From Microbacterium sp. Se63.02b (GTDB taxonomy: Bacteria; Actinomycetota; Actinomycetes; Actinomycetales; Microbacteriaceae): 64,000 bases of DNA. The position numbers and the translations under genes are program-made. Positions 29,581-39,808 of the stretch are shown piece by piece; position 1 is the stretch's first letter, and every line of letters begins with the position of its first letter. The notes beneath the pieces were generated by a model. The model made no database searches, was not told where the DNA came from, and was given only the letters and a program-made list of their open reading frames with translations. Location of the stretch: positions 1,054,001-1,118,000 of the forward strand of contig NZ_CP050453.1 in NCBI RefSeq assembly GCF_014171575.1, given 5' to 3'.

Positions 29581-30392
29581 CCGACACCTCCGTAACTCTC
29601 CAGCAGGGCGCGGATGATGAGCCCCCATCCGTCGACGAGGATGAAGAGCAGGATCTTGAACGGCAGCGAGATCATGACGGGCGGGAGCATCATCATGCCC
29701 ATCGACATGAGCGCCGCCGCGACCACCAGGTCGATCACGAGGAACGGCACGAAGATCACGAAGCCGATGATGAACGCCGCACGGAGCTCGGAGATCATGA
29801 ACGCCGGGATGAGCGTGTACATCGGCACGCTCGATGCATCCTCGGGGTTCGGCTGACCCGCCATCCGGGTCATGAGGGCGAGATCCTCCTCGCGCGTGAA
29901 GCGCAGCATCCACTCCTGCAGCGGGAGCTGACCGACGTCGATCGCCTGCGTGAACGTGAGGCTGCCGTCGATGTACGGCTGCACCGCGATCGTGTTGATC
30001 TCGGTGAGCACCGGCCACATGATGAACAGCGACAGGAAGAGCGAGAGCCCGGCCAGCACCTGGTTCGGCGGGATGGTCGGCAGCGACAGGGCGTTCCTGG
30101 TCATCGCCAGCACCACGAAGATCTTCGTGAACGACGACATCATCAGCAGCAGCGCAGGGGCGACCGACAGCAGTGTGATGCCCAGCAGGGTGAGGATCGA
30201 TCCGGAGGGACCGCCGTCGACGCCGTTGATGTCGATCGTGACGCCCTCGCCCGGATCGTCCGGGGTGACCTCGGCGTGGGCCGCCGTGCTCGAGAGAAGC
30301 GTCAGGACGACGACCAGCGCGAGCGCGAGGGCGAGGATCAGTGCGACGCGTCGCAGCGCGCGGCCGTCGACGACCCCACGGGCGACACTCAT
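29577..30392 (-). CDS. fliP: Flagellar export protein FliP
   Basis: 271 aa from ATG 30392. An N-terminal signal-like helix ends AHAEVTPDD; four more helices follow, with MTRNALSLPTIPPNQVLAGL and MMLPPVMISLPFKILLFILVDGW being strongly conserved. It builds the FliP5FliQ4FliR1 pore. The ATG overlaps the fliO stop (ATGA). Confidence 0.95.
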   Translation of the reverse strand: MSVARGVVDGRALRRVALILALALALVVVLTLLSSTAAHAEVTPDDPGEGVTIDINGVDGGPSGSILTLLGITLLSVAPALLLMMSSFTKIFVVLAMTRNALSLPTIPPNQVLAGLSLFLSLFIMWPVLTEINTIAVQPYIDGSLTFTQAIDVGQLPLQEWMLRFTREEDLALMTRMAGQPNPEDASSVPMYTLIPAFMISELRAAFIIGFVIFVPFLVIDLVVAAALMSMGMMMLPPVMISLPFKILLFILVDGWGLIIRALLESYGGVG

Positions 30393-30884
30393 CGCGTGCG
30401 CCGGATGGCCTCGGCGGTCTGCCGCCAGGTTTCGGGGAGAGGATGGAACCGCGCAGCGGATCGTTGCGGTGCCGCACGCGTCGCTGCGGTGCCGGAGCCG
30501 TGTGCGACGGCGTCGCCTCTGCCAGGGCGGTCGCGGCGAGGATGCGGTCGAACTCCTCGGCGTCGGCTGCCGTATCGGACCCGGTCGGCCACGAGGGACG
30601 GGCGGCCTCGTCGGAGACATCCGGCTCCTTGACGGGCAGGCGGTCGACGACGTTCACGCCGTGCTCGGTGACCCCGAGCACGTAGCGGGCGTCCGCGGTC
30701 TGGATCACGACGATCTGCGCCTTCGGCCCCACTCCCTGACGGCCGAGGACCGTGATCGCCTCGCTGTCGCGGCGGCGCGCGCCTGCGTCCGTGCGACGCG
30801 GCGCTGGAGGTACCAGAGCACCCCGAGCACCGCGGCGAGCGAGAGCACGACCCGGAGGCCGAGCAGGAGGTCGTCCAGGATCAG
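30389..30884 (-). CDS. fliO: Flagellar protein FliO (frame broken twice; probable CTG start)
   Basis: A CTG at 30884 overlaps the fliN stop (CTGA) exactly where the operon's other genes use ATGA or GTGA, and no ATG, GTG or TTG is available. It reads one membrane helix (LLLGLRVVLSLAAVLGVLWY) and a basic stretch. The frame then breaks near 30770-30785 before DSEAITVLGRQGVGPKAQIV and again at the plus-strand GGGG 30434-30437, where one base restores LSPETWRQTAEAIRRTR. About 165 aa when repaired. FliO helps assemble the FliP ring. Confidence 0.72.
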
Positions 30885-31539
30885 GCCTCGACGTTCTCGA
30901 GGATGCGTGTGATGCGGACCGCGTAGTCCTGGTCGACCACGACCACCTCGCCGTGCGCGATGACTCGGCCGTTGAGCTTGATGTCGGCGGGTGCTCCGGC
31001 GGAGCGGTCGAGTTCGACGACGCGTCCCGGCTCGAGGTCGAGCACATCGCGAACGGCCATCCTGGTGCGGCCGATCTCGACCGTGAGCTCCATCTCGACC
31101 CCGGCGATGCGGTGCAGGCGGTGCGAGCTGCGTGCACCACGGGCCGGAGCGTGCGTGACGATCACCGAGAGTCGGCCGATCGTGCGACCCGTGTCGTCCT
31201 GCAGGTCGAAGAGCTGGGCGGCGGGGTCGGAGAACAGCGGAGAGGCGTCACCCACCGTTGCATCGCCGAGAGCGCCGGCGCCCAGGGTGCTCGCGGAGGC
31301 CTCGAGGGCGTCGCGCAGCCGATCTCCGAGCGGCGCGGAGCCGAGCCCGTCGACCAGGCTCTCCGGGTCGAAGAGCTGCACGGCGAGCTGTGCACTCGCC
31401 TCGCCGACGAACTGCACGATCACGGCATCCCCGGTGTCTCCCGAGACCTCGGAGGGAGGGCCCTGGTGGGAACCGCGGTCGGCAGCTTCGCCGCGAAGGC
31501 GGCGGCGACAGCGGACTCGTAGGTGGTGGTGCTGGTCAC
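30881..31539 (-). CDS. fliN: Flagellar motor switch protein FliN (frame broken once)
   Basis: GTG 31539 overlaps the fliM stop (GTGA). The N-terminus TSTTTYESAVAAAFAAKLP leads to a break near 31452-31463; adding one base joins it to SEVSGDTGDAVIVQFVGEAS. The last 80 residues are the SPOA domain, with VEMELTVEIGRTRMAVRDVL and GEVVVVDQDYAVRITRI. At 219 aa it is longer than the usual 130, having a CheC/FliY-like extra N-terminal part. It forms the C-ring with FliM and FliG. Confidence 0.88.
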
Positions 31540-32469
31540 GCGGACTCCTCGGCGACGGCAGGATCGGGGACGGTGGAGGTGACGACGCACGCCAGACGCG
31601 CACCGGCACTGCCGACGGCGGCGGTGGCGACGGTCTGGTCGCCCACGGCGAGGAGCAGCGGGCGATCGGCGGAGTGCGGGAACGACACGATGTCGCCCAC
31701 CGCGAGATCGAGAACCTCGCGGGGGAGCACCACTCGGGAGGCGAGTCGCAGGGCGAGATCGACGGGCGACACCTCGACCTGACCGCGGATCAGGCCAGGG
31801 GCGGCCGTGCGATCGGCATCCGATGTCCGTGCGGTGAATCCGGCGAGGACGGAGGCGGGCAGCATCACGCTCGCCGGCACGGCCCCTGCCCGCGAGGCGC
31901 ATCGAGAACCGCGCCACGATGACGGGCTCTCCCGATGCCGCGACCTGGGCGAACTGGGAGCTGTACTGGATCCCGTTCACCGTGACCCCGCTCGGCAGCA
32001 GCCCGTCGAGCGCACCGGTGAGGTGGTCGAGGGCGTCGACGATCAGCGAGCGGATCAGCGCCTGCTCGATCGGGGTGAAGGTGCGGTCCTCGGAGGCTCC
32101 GGATGCGCGCCCGCCGACCATCTGCACGATCCACGTGGTCGCCGCAGAGGTGGGCAGCTGCACGATGAGACGCTCATCGGAATCGGGGAGAGCGCACACG
32201 ATCAGGGTGGTGGTGGACGGCAGCGACTGGGCGTACTCGCCGTAGGTCAGCATCCCGACGTGCTCGACCGCGATGGTCGCGCGCACGTGGATCTTCGCCG
32301 AGAGCTGCGCCGACCATTGCCGGGAGAAGGTCTCGAACGCCAGTTCCAGGGCCCGGGTGTGCTCGCGCGAGAGAGTCGCCGAGCGGCCGAAGTCGTAGAC
32401 GTCGACCTCGGCGCTTCTCGTCGCCGTCGCTGCGCGCACCTCGGAGCGCACGCTGTCCTGGATCACCAC
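31536..32469 (-). CDS. fliM: Flagellar motor switch protein FliM (frame broken once)
   Basis: Two GTG codons at 32469 and 32466 are the possible starts. The middle CheC-like domain (YDFGRSATLSREHTRALEL, FTPIEQALIRSLI) is in the first frame. The C-terminal SPOA domain (SPVDLALRLASRVVLPREV, LDLAVGDIVSFPH) is in another. The break is near 31883-31890; two missing bases or one extra would join RLAG to VPASVMLPASV and give about 311 aa. The N-terminal CheY-binding motif LSQxEID is not seen. The sigma-28 promoter ends 9 nt before the start, so the mRNA may be leaderless. Confidence 0.88.
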
Positions 32470-32477
32470 GAACCCGA

Positions 32478-32504
32478 CTATCGGGCGGTGAGCGGCGCGC
32501 GTTA
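32478..32504 (-). promoter_or_regulatory. Sigma-28 promoter of the fliM-csrA operon
   Basis: TAAC-N15-CCCGATAG on the minus strand, one base off the GCCGATAG seen at fliC, flgB and flgN. Transcription would begin about 7 nt beyond the -10, at or just before the fliM GTG. Confidence 0.75.
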
Positions 32505-32517
32505 GGTGCAGGACGGG

Positions 32518-33327
32518 TCAGGAGGACGGCTGCCCCGCCTGTGCTTCGGGGATGAGCGCTCGCACCTCCTCGTCCGCATCAGAGAGGACCACGATGTCGA
32601 CCCGTCGATTCTGGGCGAGGGCCTCGGAGGAGTCGCCGGCTGCTACGGGTCGCGTGTCGCCGAAGCCGACCGACTTCAGGTGCGCAGGCGGGAGGCCGGA
32701 CGACTCGACGAGGTGCCGCAGCACCTGTGTCGAACGACCGGCCGACAGCTCCCAGTTGGTGGGGTACGGCGCCACGGAGCCGCGCACGTCGGCGTGCCCC
32801 TCGACCGAGATCTCGTTCGGCGCGGTCACGAGCACCGAGCCGAGGGCGTCGAGCACCAGGACCGCGGTGGAGCTGAGAGCGGTGCTGTTCGTGGTGAAGA
32901 ACGTCTCGGCGCTGACGAGCCCGATCGTGAGACCGCGCTCGTCGATCGTGAAGGTGACGTCGGCCTCGAGACCGTTCTGGGAGAGCACCTGGCGCAGGCG
33001 TTCCCGGAGCGCGGAGAGCTCGCTGAACTCGTTCTGCGCAGCCGCCAGGTTCACGTCGGCGAAGTCGTCGCCGTTCTCGTCGACCAGTTCCGGCGGCACC
33101 ACCACGCCCGTCACGGCATCCACGTCTTCCGACGGCTCCTGGCCGAACCCCGTGGCGAGGGATGCGCTGAGCGCCTCGAACTTCTCCTGGTCGACGGTCG
33201 ACATCGCGAACAGCACGATGAACATGCACATCAGCACGGTGACCATGTCGAGGTACGACGCCATCCAGCGCTCATCCGGCCCGCTGTGCTCCTCGTGCGG
33301 AATCCGGCGACGCGCGCGCACGCTCAT
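32518..33327 (-). CDS. motB: Flagellar motor stator protein MotB
   Basis: 269 aa from ATG 33327. A single membrane helix (MASYLDMVTVLMCMFIVLFA) carries the proton-accepting Asp27. The C-terminal OmpA-like domain (ISVEGHADVRG, NWELSAGRSTQVLRHL, GFGDTRPV) anchors the stator to peptidoglycan. The ATG overlaps the motA stop (ATGA). No fliL gene lies between motB and fliM. Confidence 0.94.
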   Translation of the reverse strand: MSVRARRRIPHEEHSGPDERWMASYLDMVTVLMCMFIVLFAMSTVDQEKFEALSASLATGFGQEPSEDVDAVTGVVVPPELVDENGDDFADVNLAAAQNEFSELSALRERLRQVLSQNGLEADVTFTIDERGLTIGLVSAETFFTTNSTALSSTAVLVLDALGSVLVTAPNEISVEGHADVRGSVAPYPTNWELSAGRSTQVLRHLVESSGLPPAHLKSVGFGDTRPVAAGDSSEALAQNRRVDIVVLSDADEEVRALIPEAQAGQPSS

Positions 33328-34139
33328 GGAGCGGACTCCGGCTCCGTCTCCTGCGCGGCGCGATCCTTGGTGCCGTGGCCGGAGCGTTTCGAAGGGCGCT
33401 CGGCGACGAGTGCCCGCAGCCGCTCGCCCACGAACTGCGGCGGAGCCCCGGCCTGGACCGCCAGCATGCCCTCCATGAGCACGGTCATGCGTTCGAGCTC
33501 GAGCTCGCCGAGTCGCTGCAGCCTTCCGCCGATGGGCAGCCAGATGAAGTTGGCCGAGAGCAGACCCCACAGCGTCGCCACGAACGCCGCCGCGATCATC
33601 GGTCCGAGCGTGTCGGGCTTGTCGAGCTTCTCCAGCACGTGCGTGAGCGAGACGACCGTGCCGATGATGCCGACCGTCGGCGCGAATCCGCCGAGCGTCA
33701 TGTAGAACCGCGAGGCGGTGCGGTTGCGCGCGGCGGTCGAGGTGAGCTCGTCTTCCAGCAGCGTCCGCAGGTCTTCGGCATCCGTGCCGTCGGCGATGCT
33801 CTGCAGCGCCTGGCGCAGGAACGGGTCCTTCTCGTCGTCCAAGCCTTGTTCCAGGGCGAGGAGTCCTTCCGCTCGCGCCTTCTCGGCGTAGCCGACGACC
33901 GTGTCGATCATGCTCGAGGCCGTGCGGCGCTCGCCGCGGAAGGCGCGCGGGAGCGCTTTGACGGCGTGGAGGGCATCGCGCAGGGTGCCGCTCGCGAGGC
34001 CGACCGCGATCGTGGCGCCGAACACCAGCACCATGGGTGCGGGCAGCAGCAGGGAGCCGACGGTCGCGCCCTCGATGTTGATCATGGCGACCAGCGCGCC
34101 GAAGGCGAGGACGAGTCCGAGGATGAGAGACGGATCCAT
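33324..34139 (-). CDS. motA: Flagellar motor stator protein MotA
   Basis: 271 aa from ATG 34139, which overlaps the FlbD-like stop (TGATG). Four helices with a large cytoplasmic loop (RTASSMIDTVVGYAEKARAEG) and FAPTVGIIGTVVSLTHVLEKL before the third helix. With MotB it forms the ion channel that turns the rotor; Asp27 of MotB suggests protons. Confidence 0.95.
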   Translation of the reverse strand: MDPSLILGLVLAFGALVAMINIEGATVGSLLLPAPMVLVFGATIAVGLASGTLRDALHAVKALPRAFRGERRTASSMIDTVVGYAEKARAEGLLALEQGLDDEKDPFLRQALQSIADGTDAEDLRTLLEDELTSTAARNRTASRFYMTLGGFAPTVGIIGTVVSLTHVLEKLDKPDTLGPMIAAAFVATLWGLLSANFIWLPIGGRLQRLGELELERMTVLMEGMLAVQAGAPPQFVGERLRALVAERPSKRSGHGTKDRAAQETEPESAP

Positions 34140-34387
34140 CAGCGACCGTCCTCGGTGTCCGCCGACGCGGCATCCGTGTCGGCTCCGGCGATCAGGGCGG
34201 CCGCGGTGGCCAGCACTCCGGCGCGGAAGCGGGTGATCTCCGCGATCACGTCGTCCATCGTCTCGGTGACGACGAAGGTCGCGCCGTCGACCATGATGAG
34301 CGTCGTGTCCGGCGTGGCCTGGACACGTTCGATCAGGTCGGGATTCACCGCGAACCGCGAACGGTTCAGGCGCGTGAGGACGATCAT
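34139..34387 (-). CDS. flbD: FlbD-family flagellar protein
   Basis: 82 aa from ATG 34387 (an ATG three codons upstream has a poorer SD). MIVLTRLNRSRFAVNPDLIERV and TTLIMVDGATFVVTETMDDVI match the small FlbD/FliD-like family found beside motA in Gram-positive flagellar loci. Role unclear, possibly regulatory. It is the first gene of the flbD-motA-motB operon and follows a sigma-28 promoter. Confidence 0.85.
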   Translation of the reverse strand: MIVLTRLNRSRFAVNPDLIERVQATPDTTLIMVDGATFVVTETMDDVIAEITRFRAGVLATAAALIAGADTDAASADTEDGR

Positions 34388-34464
34388 GGGCTCCATCCTG
34401 GAAAGATCCGTCCGCGTTCCGAGGAGCGCGGACCCGACGGCCCGTCCTGGGCTGTCGGAGGGGA

Positions 34465-34491
34465 CTGTCGGCTGGAGAGGGCCCGGCGTTA
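34465..34491 (-). promoter_or_regulatory. Sigma-28 promoter of flbD-motA-motB
   Basis: TAAC-N15-GCCGACAG on the minus strand, 77 nt before ATG 34387. One base of the -10 differs from the fliC site. It is separated from the end of the acyl-CoA synthetase gene by 125 nt. Confidence 0.7.
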
Positions 34492-34616
34492 GCGCGGAGG
34501 TGGGTGTCGATGGCGAACCGGCTCGGTGCCGAGAACACGAGTGATGGCGTCGTTACTCGTGGTTAAGAGGACAAGCCTTAGTAACGAGTGCGATAATCGG
34601 CTTTGCGCCCCGCCGC

Positions 34617-36316
34617 TCAGCGGTCGGCGAGCAGCCGATCGCGCACCTGGCGGCGCAGAACCTTGCCGATGAGCGATCGGGGGAGATCGTCGACCGCGGT
34701 GATGCGGCGCGGCACCTTGTAGGGGTGAGCCGCGTGCGACAGAAGTCGCGGAGCGCGTCCACGTCGAGCGCAGCGCCCTCGCGGAGCACCACGGCGGCGG
34801 CGACCTCTTCTCCGCCATGAGGTCGCGGAAGACCCACGACCGCGGCCGCCGTGACGTCGGGATGCGCGACGAGCGCGTCTTCCACCTCGCTGGGCGACAC
34901 GTTGAAACCGCCGGTGATGATGAGCTCCTTGAGGCGGTCCACGATGGTCACGAACCCGTCGGGCGAGACCTGGGCGATGTCGCCCGTACGCAGCCAGCCG
35001 TCGGGGAGCAGAGCATCGGCCGTCTCGCCAGGACGCCGCCAGTACCCCTGGAAGATCTGCGGACCGCGGAGGAGGAGTTCGCCGTCCTCACCGGCAGGCA
35101 CGTCGACGGTCGGGTCCGCCGGGTCGACGACGCGGATCTCCGTGCTCGGAAAGGGAACGCCGACGGTGCCGGGACGACGGGTGGGGCCCATCGGGTTGCC
35201 GAGCGCGACCGGTGAGCTCTCGGTCATGCCGTAGCCCTCGACGAGCAGACCGCCGGTGGCCTCTTCCCAGCGCTTCACCGTGGCGACCGGAAGGCTCATC
35301 GCTCCGGAGATCGCGAAACGGACCGTCGAGAGGTCGATGGTCCCTCGGGCGGCGGCGCGGGCGAGAGCATCGTAGATCGGCGGCACGGCCGGAAGGAAGG
35401 TGGGCGGCGTGGAGCGTGACGCCGCCGTGACCAGGCCGAGGTCGAACGTGGGGAACAGGACGAGCCTCGCCCCGATGCTCATCGCGAAGGTCAGGCACAG
35501 CGTCATGCCGTACGCGTGGAACAGCGGCAGCACGCCGTAGAACGTCTCCTCGCCGTCGACGAGCCCCGGCACCCACGCTCGTCCCTGCATCGCGTTGGCG
35601 CGCAGGTTCGAGTGCGTCAGGATGGCCCCCTTCGGGGAACCCGTCGTCCCGCTCGTGTACTGGAGCAGGGCGGTGTCATCCAGCGTCGGACCCGGCACCC
35701 GCCGTGAGATCCTGCGGTGATCGGCGAGGCTCTTCCAGGCGACGAGGTGGTGCGCCTTCGGGGCTCCGGTCAGCTTCGCCCGCGACTCGCGCGCGCGGCG
35801 CAGCGGCAGTCGAAGGGCGACCCGTTTCGAGAGCGGCATCGCCGCGGTGATGTCGACGCTCACGATGTGCTCGACCTCGAGGTCGACCGGGAAGCCGGCG
35901 ATCGTGTCGACCGCTTTGTCCCACACGACGGCGACGCGCGCTCCGTGGTCCTCGAACTGGTGCCGCAGCTCCCGCGCGGTGTAGAGCGGGTTGTGCTCGA
36001 CGACGATCGCACCGAGTCGCAGGATCGCGTAGAAGGCCACGACGTGCTGCGGGCAGTTGGGCAGGACCAGAGCGACACGGTCGCCCGCGCCGACTCCGAG
36101 CCGCCGGAGCCCTTCCGCGGCGCGCTCGACCTGCTCGCCGAGCTCTCGGTAGCTCGTGACCGCACCGAAGAAGTCCAGCGCCGGACGCCTGCCGAACGCC
36201 GCGACACTGGCCGCCAGCATCTCCGGCAGCGTCTGCGAGGGATCGTCGATCTCGGCCGGGACGCCGTCCGCGTAGGAATCGAGCCATGGTCGGGAGCTGA
36301 GAGGGGTGGCGGACAT
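34617..36316 (-). CDS. Long-chain acyl-CoA synthetase / AMP-dependent ligase (frame broken once)
   Basis: ATG 36316 follows CAGGAT. The AMP-binding signature LLQYTSGTTGSPKGAILTHSN is visible around residue 215, with GYGMTESSPVALGNP and WLRTGDIAQVSPDGFVTIVDR further on. The frame breaks at plus-strand GGGG 34722-34725. One more C restores LTPYKVPRRITAVDDLPRS and the catalytic-lysine tail LIGKVLRR, giving 566 aa. It activates fatty acids with ATP and CoA. Its place inside the flagellar island is not explained by function. Confidence 0.88.
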
Positions 36317-36360
36317 GTCTCCATCCTGCCCGGGATCGTCGTCCGCGGACACCGCAGCCG

Positions 36361-36759
36361 TCAGCCGACGAAGAGGAGCACGATCGACACGACGACCGCG
36401 GCGGCCCCGACGCCGGCCAGCGTGACGCCGAGCACCTGGAACGCATGCAGGAGCGGCCGTCGGGGTTCGAACCGCATCAGGTCAGGATGCCGCTCGCTGA
36501 CGAAGGCATCGACCTCGTCTCGTCCCTGCCGGTGGATGTGCTCGTCGGCGCGGAGCGGGCGTTCCCGGAAGTCGCCGGCGGCGAACCAGCGGGCGCGCGC
36601 CGAGCCGCCCGCGTCCTCGACGATCACGACCTCCTGAGGTGACCAGGCGCCGTCGTGCACCTTCACCAGGAGCACGACGGCGAGCAGCGGGAGCCCGATG
36701 CCGAGGCCGATCCAGGACAGGATCTCGGCGATCATGCCGACGGCGTCGATCGCGTTCAT
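36361..36759 (-). CDS. Two-helix membrane protein of unknown function
   Basis: 132 aa from ATG 36759. Helices at about 8-32 and 106-130 enclose a polar, charged middle (RWFAAGDFRERPLRADEHIH). No family is recognised. It precedes the acyl-CoA synthetase by 44 nt and may share its operon; it begins 67 nt after flgE. Confidence 0.6.
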   Translation of the reverse strand: MNAIDAVGMIAEILSWIGLGIGLPLLAVVLLVKVHDGAWSPQEVVIVEDAGGSARARWFAAGDFRERPLRADEHIHRQGRDEVDAFVSERHPDLMRFEPRRPLLHAFQVLGVTLAGVGAAAVVVSIVLLFVG

Positions 36760-36826
36760 CCCCGACTCCGTTCTCCCTGAGAAGACAGTACCGGTGGTGC
36801 AGCGGCGACGACGGACGGCACCGCGT

Positions 36827-37986
36827 TCAGCGCTTGAGGTTGGTCAGCTCCTGCAGCACCTCGTCACTGGTGGTGATGATGCGGGCGTTCGCCTGAAATC
36901 CGCGCTGCGCGACGATGAGATTGGTGAACTCCTGCGAGAGGTCGACGTTCGACATCTCCAGCGCGCCGCTGATGATCGCGCCCATGCCGTCGGAGCCGGC
37001 CTGTCCGAGGGTCGGCTGGCCCGAGTTGCCGCTCGGGCGGAACTGCGACGATCCGGCCTTCTCGAGCCCTCCCGGGTTCACGAAGCCCGCGAGCGCGATG
37101 CGCGCCAGCACCTCGGTGTCGCCGTTGCTGAACGTGCCGACGAGGCTGCCGTCGTTGGTCAGGGCATACGAGCTCAGGGTGCCGGCCGGCTTGCCGTTCT
37201 GCTCCTGATGGCGACGTCGCTGACATCGGCGAACCCGGTGACCGCCGACAGGTCGACCGTGATGCCGGCGGAGACGATCGACGATGCTCCAGCCTGCGTG
37301 CCGTCGGTGAACGCGAGCGAGGTGCGCGCGCCTGCCGGGTCGGTCACGTCCCACCCGGTGGCCGTGCGGGTGAAGGTCAGGCGCAGCGAGGTGGCGGCGC
37401 CCTCCGCATCGTAGGTCTTGATGTCGCGCACGAGAGTCTCGCCGACGGCCGCCCCGGAGGGGAGGTTGCCGGTCACACGAGCGGTGGTGGTCGCGGCCGC
37501 GGGGCTCAGCGCACCGACCGGCAGCGTGATGTCGCCGATGCCCTGGCCGGGGACGATCGCGCCGCCGCGGGCGGTCCAGCCCTGGACCAGCGCCCCGTCG
37601 GCGGAGACGAGCTTGCCGCTCGCGTCGAACGAGAAGCCGCCGTTGCGGGTGTAGAGGGTCTCGCCGCCGGAGCGGACCACGAAGAACCCGTCACCCGCGA
37701 TCATCAGGTCGGTCGGCACACCCGTGGGCTGCGGGGCCCCGGACGCGAAGTTGGTGCTGATACCGGCGACCTGCACCCCGAGTCCGACCTGGGCGGGGTT
37801 CTGGCCGCCCGCGGCCTGCTGCGGCATCATCGAGTTGCGCAGGAGCTGCGACAGCGAGTCCTGGAACTGCACGGCCGAAGCCTTGTAGCCGGTCGTGTTG
37901 ACGTTGGCGATGTTGTTGCCCGTGACATCGAGCATGGTCTGGTGCGAACGCAGACCCGAGATTCCGGCGAACAGAGAGCGGAGCAT
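36827..37986 (-). CDS. flgE: Flagellar hook protein FlgE (frame broken once)
   Basis: ATG 37986. The N-terminus MLRSLFAGISGLRSHQTMLD with NNIANVNTTGYKA is the conserved rod/hook D0 segment, and the end VDLSQEFTNLIVAQRGFQAN is its C-terminal partner. The frame breaks near 37203; one more G joins VAIRS to EQNGKPAGTLSSYALTNDG and gives 386 aa. Hook proteins polymerise into the universal joint. Last flagellar gene of the flgB operon. Confidence 0.92.
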
Positions 37987-38013
37987 GGTGGTGCCTTTCT
38001 GGAAGGGGACTGG

Positions 38014-38451
38014 TCAGGACTGCGGACGGGTGACGAGGTTGACGCCGGACACGGCATCGAGCGGGATCGACTTCTCGCCGATGGTCACGAGAGGGACGGC
38101 CCCCGCGTACGAGACCGACGACACGATGCCCTTCTGGGTGACCCCGTCTTCGTCGACGTACTGCGCCTCGTGACCGATCAGCGCCGCCGCCGTCTGGCGC
38201 ATGCTGAGCGCGAAGCTCTCGGTCGAGGTCGCCGTGAGGGCGGTCAACTGCTCCATGGAGGCCAGCTGCGTGGTCTGCGAGATCATCTCGTTGGTGTTCA
38301 TGGGCGAGCTGGGGTCCTGATTGGTGAGCTGGGTCACCAGCAGCTTCAAGAACACCTCGGAGTCGAGACTCTTCTTGCGTTCGGTCGCCGGTGTGGTGCT
38401 TCCGGTCTGCACCCCGGAAGGCGGGATCGTGCCGGAGATGGGGTCGGTCAT
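38014..38451 (-). CDS. flgD: Flagellar hook assembly protein FlgD
   Basis: 145 aa from ATG 38451. LDSEVFLKLLVTQLTNQDPS and NTNEMISQTTQLASMEQL are diagnostic for the FlgD N-terminal domain; a short C-terminal beta part follows. It caps the growing hook. Intact, 14 nt after fliK and 27 nt before flgE. Confidence 0.94.
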   Translation of the reverse strand: MTDPISGTIPPSGVQTGSTTPATERKKSLDSEVFLKLLVTQLTNQDPSSPMNTNEMISQTTQLASMEQLTALTATSTESFALSMRQTAAALIGHEAQYVDEDGVTQKGIVSSVSYAGAVPLVTIGEKSIPLDAVSGVNLVTRPQS

Positions 38452-38465
38452 GGGGTCCTCTCGGA

Positions 38466-39808
38466 TCAGGCGTAGACGTCGATGCCGCCGTGGGGCGGGA
38501 CAGTGACAGGGGAGGCCGCGTCGGGCGGGGATGGAAGGAGGCTCGGTGCCGGTCGGGCCTCGCGATTCCGGTCGCCTGACCCCTCTCCGCGTGGCTGACC
38601 GCCGCCGGTGCCCGCTGTGGTGCTGTTCGGGGCGCCACCGCCGTTCGAGGAGCTCTGCGGGTTCGACGAACCGGGACCGTCGTCCGAAGACGACAGCATC
38701 AGCGAGGCGTGCGGCGCGGCGGCGGCGAGGTCGCGGCGCAGGTCGGCGAGGACGCTGCGCAGCGCCTCGCGCCCGAGGTCGTTCGGCGCGTGCAGTTCGA
38801 TGTGGATGGCCCCGCCCGAGATGTGGGCGCGAACCGTCACGGGTCCGAGGTTCTCTGGCGACACGGTCAGGGTCAGGCGGTGATCCCCGTCGGGGGCCTG
38901 CGCCAGCGCCACCACGGGACCCGCGATCTGTGGGAGCAGCACGGGGCGAGCGCTCGCCGCGTTCGCGACCGCAGCCGGCGTGGCAACCGGTGTGGCAGCA
39001 GGCGTGGCCGGGACGATCGGCGCGGATGCCACGGGCGCCGCGGCGCTGGGCGCGGGCGTGGCCGCGGGCGTCGCCGCTTCTCCGGACGGTGCCGACGGCG
39101 CAGGGGTCGGCACGGAGGATGGCGCCTCGGCAGCTCGGGCCGCGGAGGCGAGCGGCGTCGCCGAGCCCTTCACCGCGCCGACCTGTGCCGCGGACGTCGC
39201 GACGAACCGTCCGGGCGGTGTCGCGACGGCATACGCGGTTCGCGGTCCCGGTACCGGAGCGGCGGTGGCGGAGTCATCGGCTTCTGCGGGCGTCGCGACG
39301 GCCTCCACCGACACGGGAGATGCGGACGCGACGGCAGCGGTCCGTCCTGCGGGCGATGCCGTCGCGACCGACGCGGCGACCACGGCGCCGCGCGGTTCGC
39401 TTTTCGCGGCCGGAACGACGAGGGCGACGCGCCGAGCGCCGCGGCGGGCGGCGCGACATCCGTCTGGCCCGAATCGGGGACCTGCGCGGCGACTCCCGTG
39501 GCGGGCGCGGGCGACTCCGCCCCGGCGGGAGGGATGACCGTGCCGGGAAGAGACACGACCACGGTGGGCACGGGGATCGCCGTATCGACGGAGGTGTCGG
39601 CAGCGGCATCCGGAGTCGTGCCCGTCGGCAGTGCACTCTCCCTGGGCGTGCTCTCGGCCGGAGCGTCGTCCGTGCGCTGCGCCCGCGCGGCGTCCTGGAT
39701 CACGTCGGCGAAGGCCGCCGCCCCCGGAGTCGCGCTACGGCCGGCCGCGCCGCCGGCAGCACGCGACGCCCGGGCGTCGACGATGTCGATCAGACCGAGC
39801 GAGGTCAT
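38466..39808 (-). CDS. fliK: Flagellar hook-length control protein FliK (frame broken once)
   Basis: ATG 39808 overlaps the fliJ stop. A long Ala/Pro/Thr-rich, probably disordered first part (to about residue 320) leads to the FliK C-terminal domain with LTLTVSPENLGPVTVRAHI and ALRSVLADLRRDLAAA. The frame breaks near 39430, where ARRVALVVPAAKSEPRGAVV continues in the second frame; one added base gives 447 aa. FliK acts as a ruler and triggers the FlhB switch. Confidence 0.85.
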
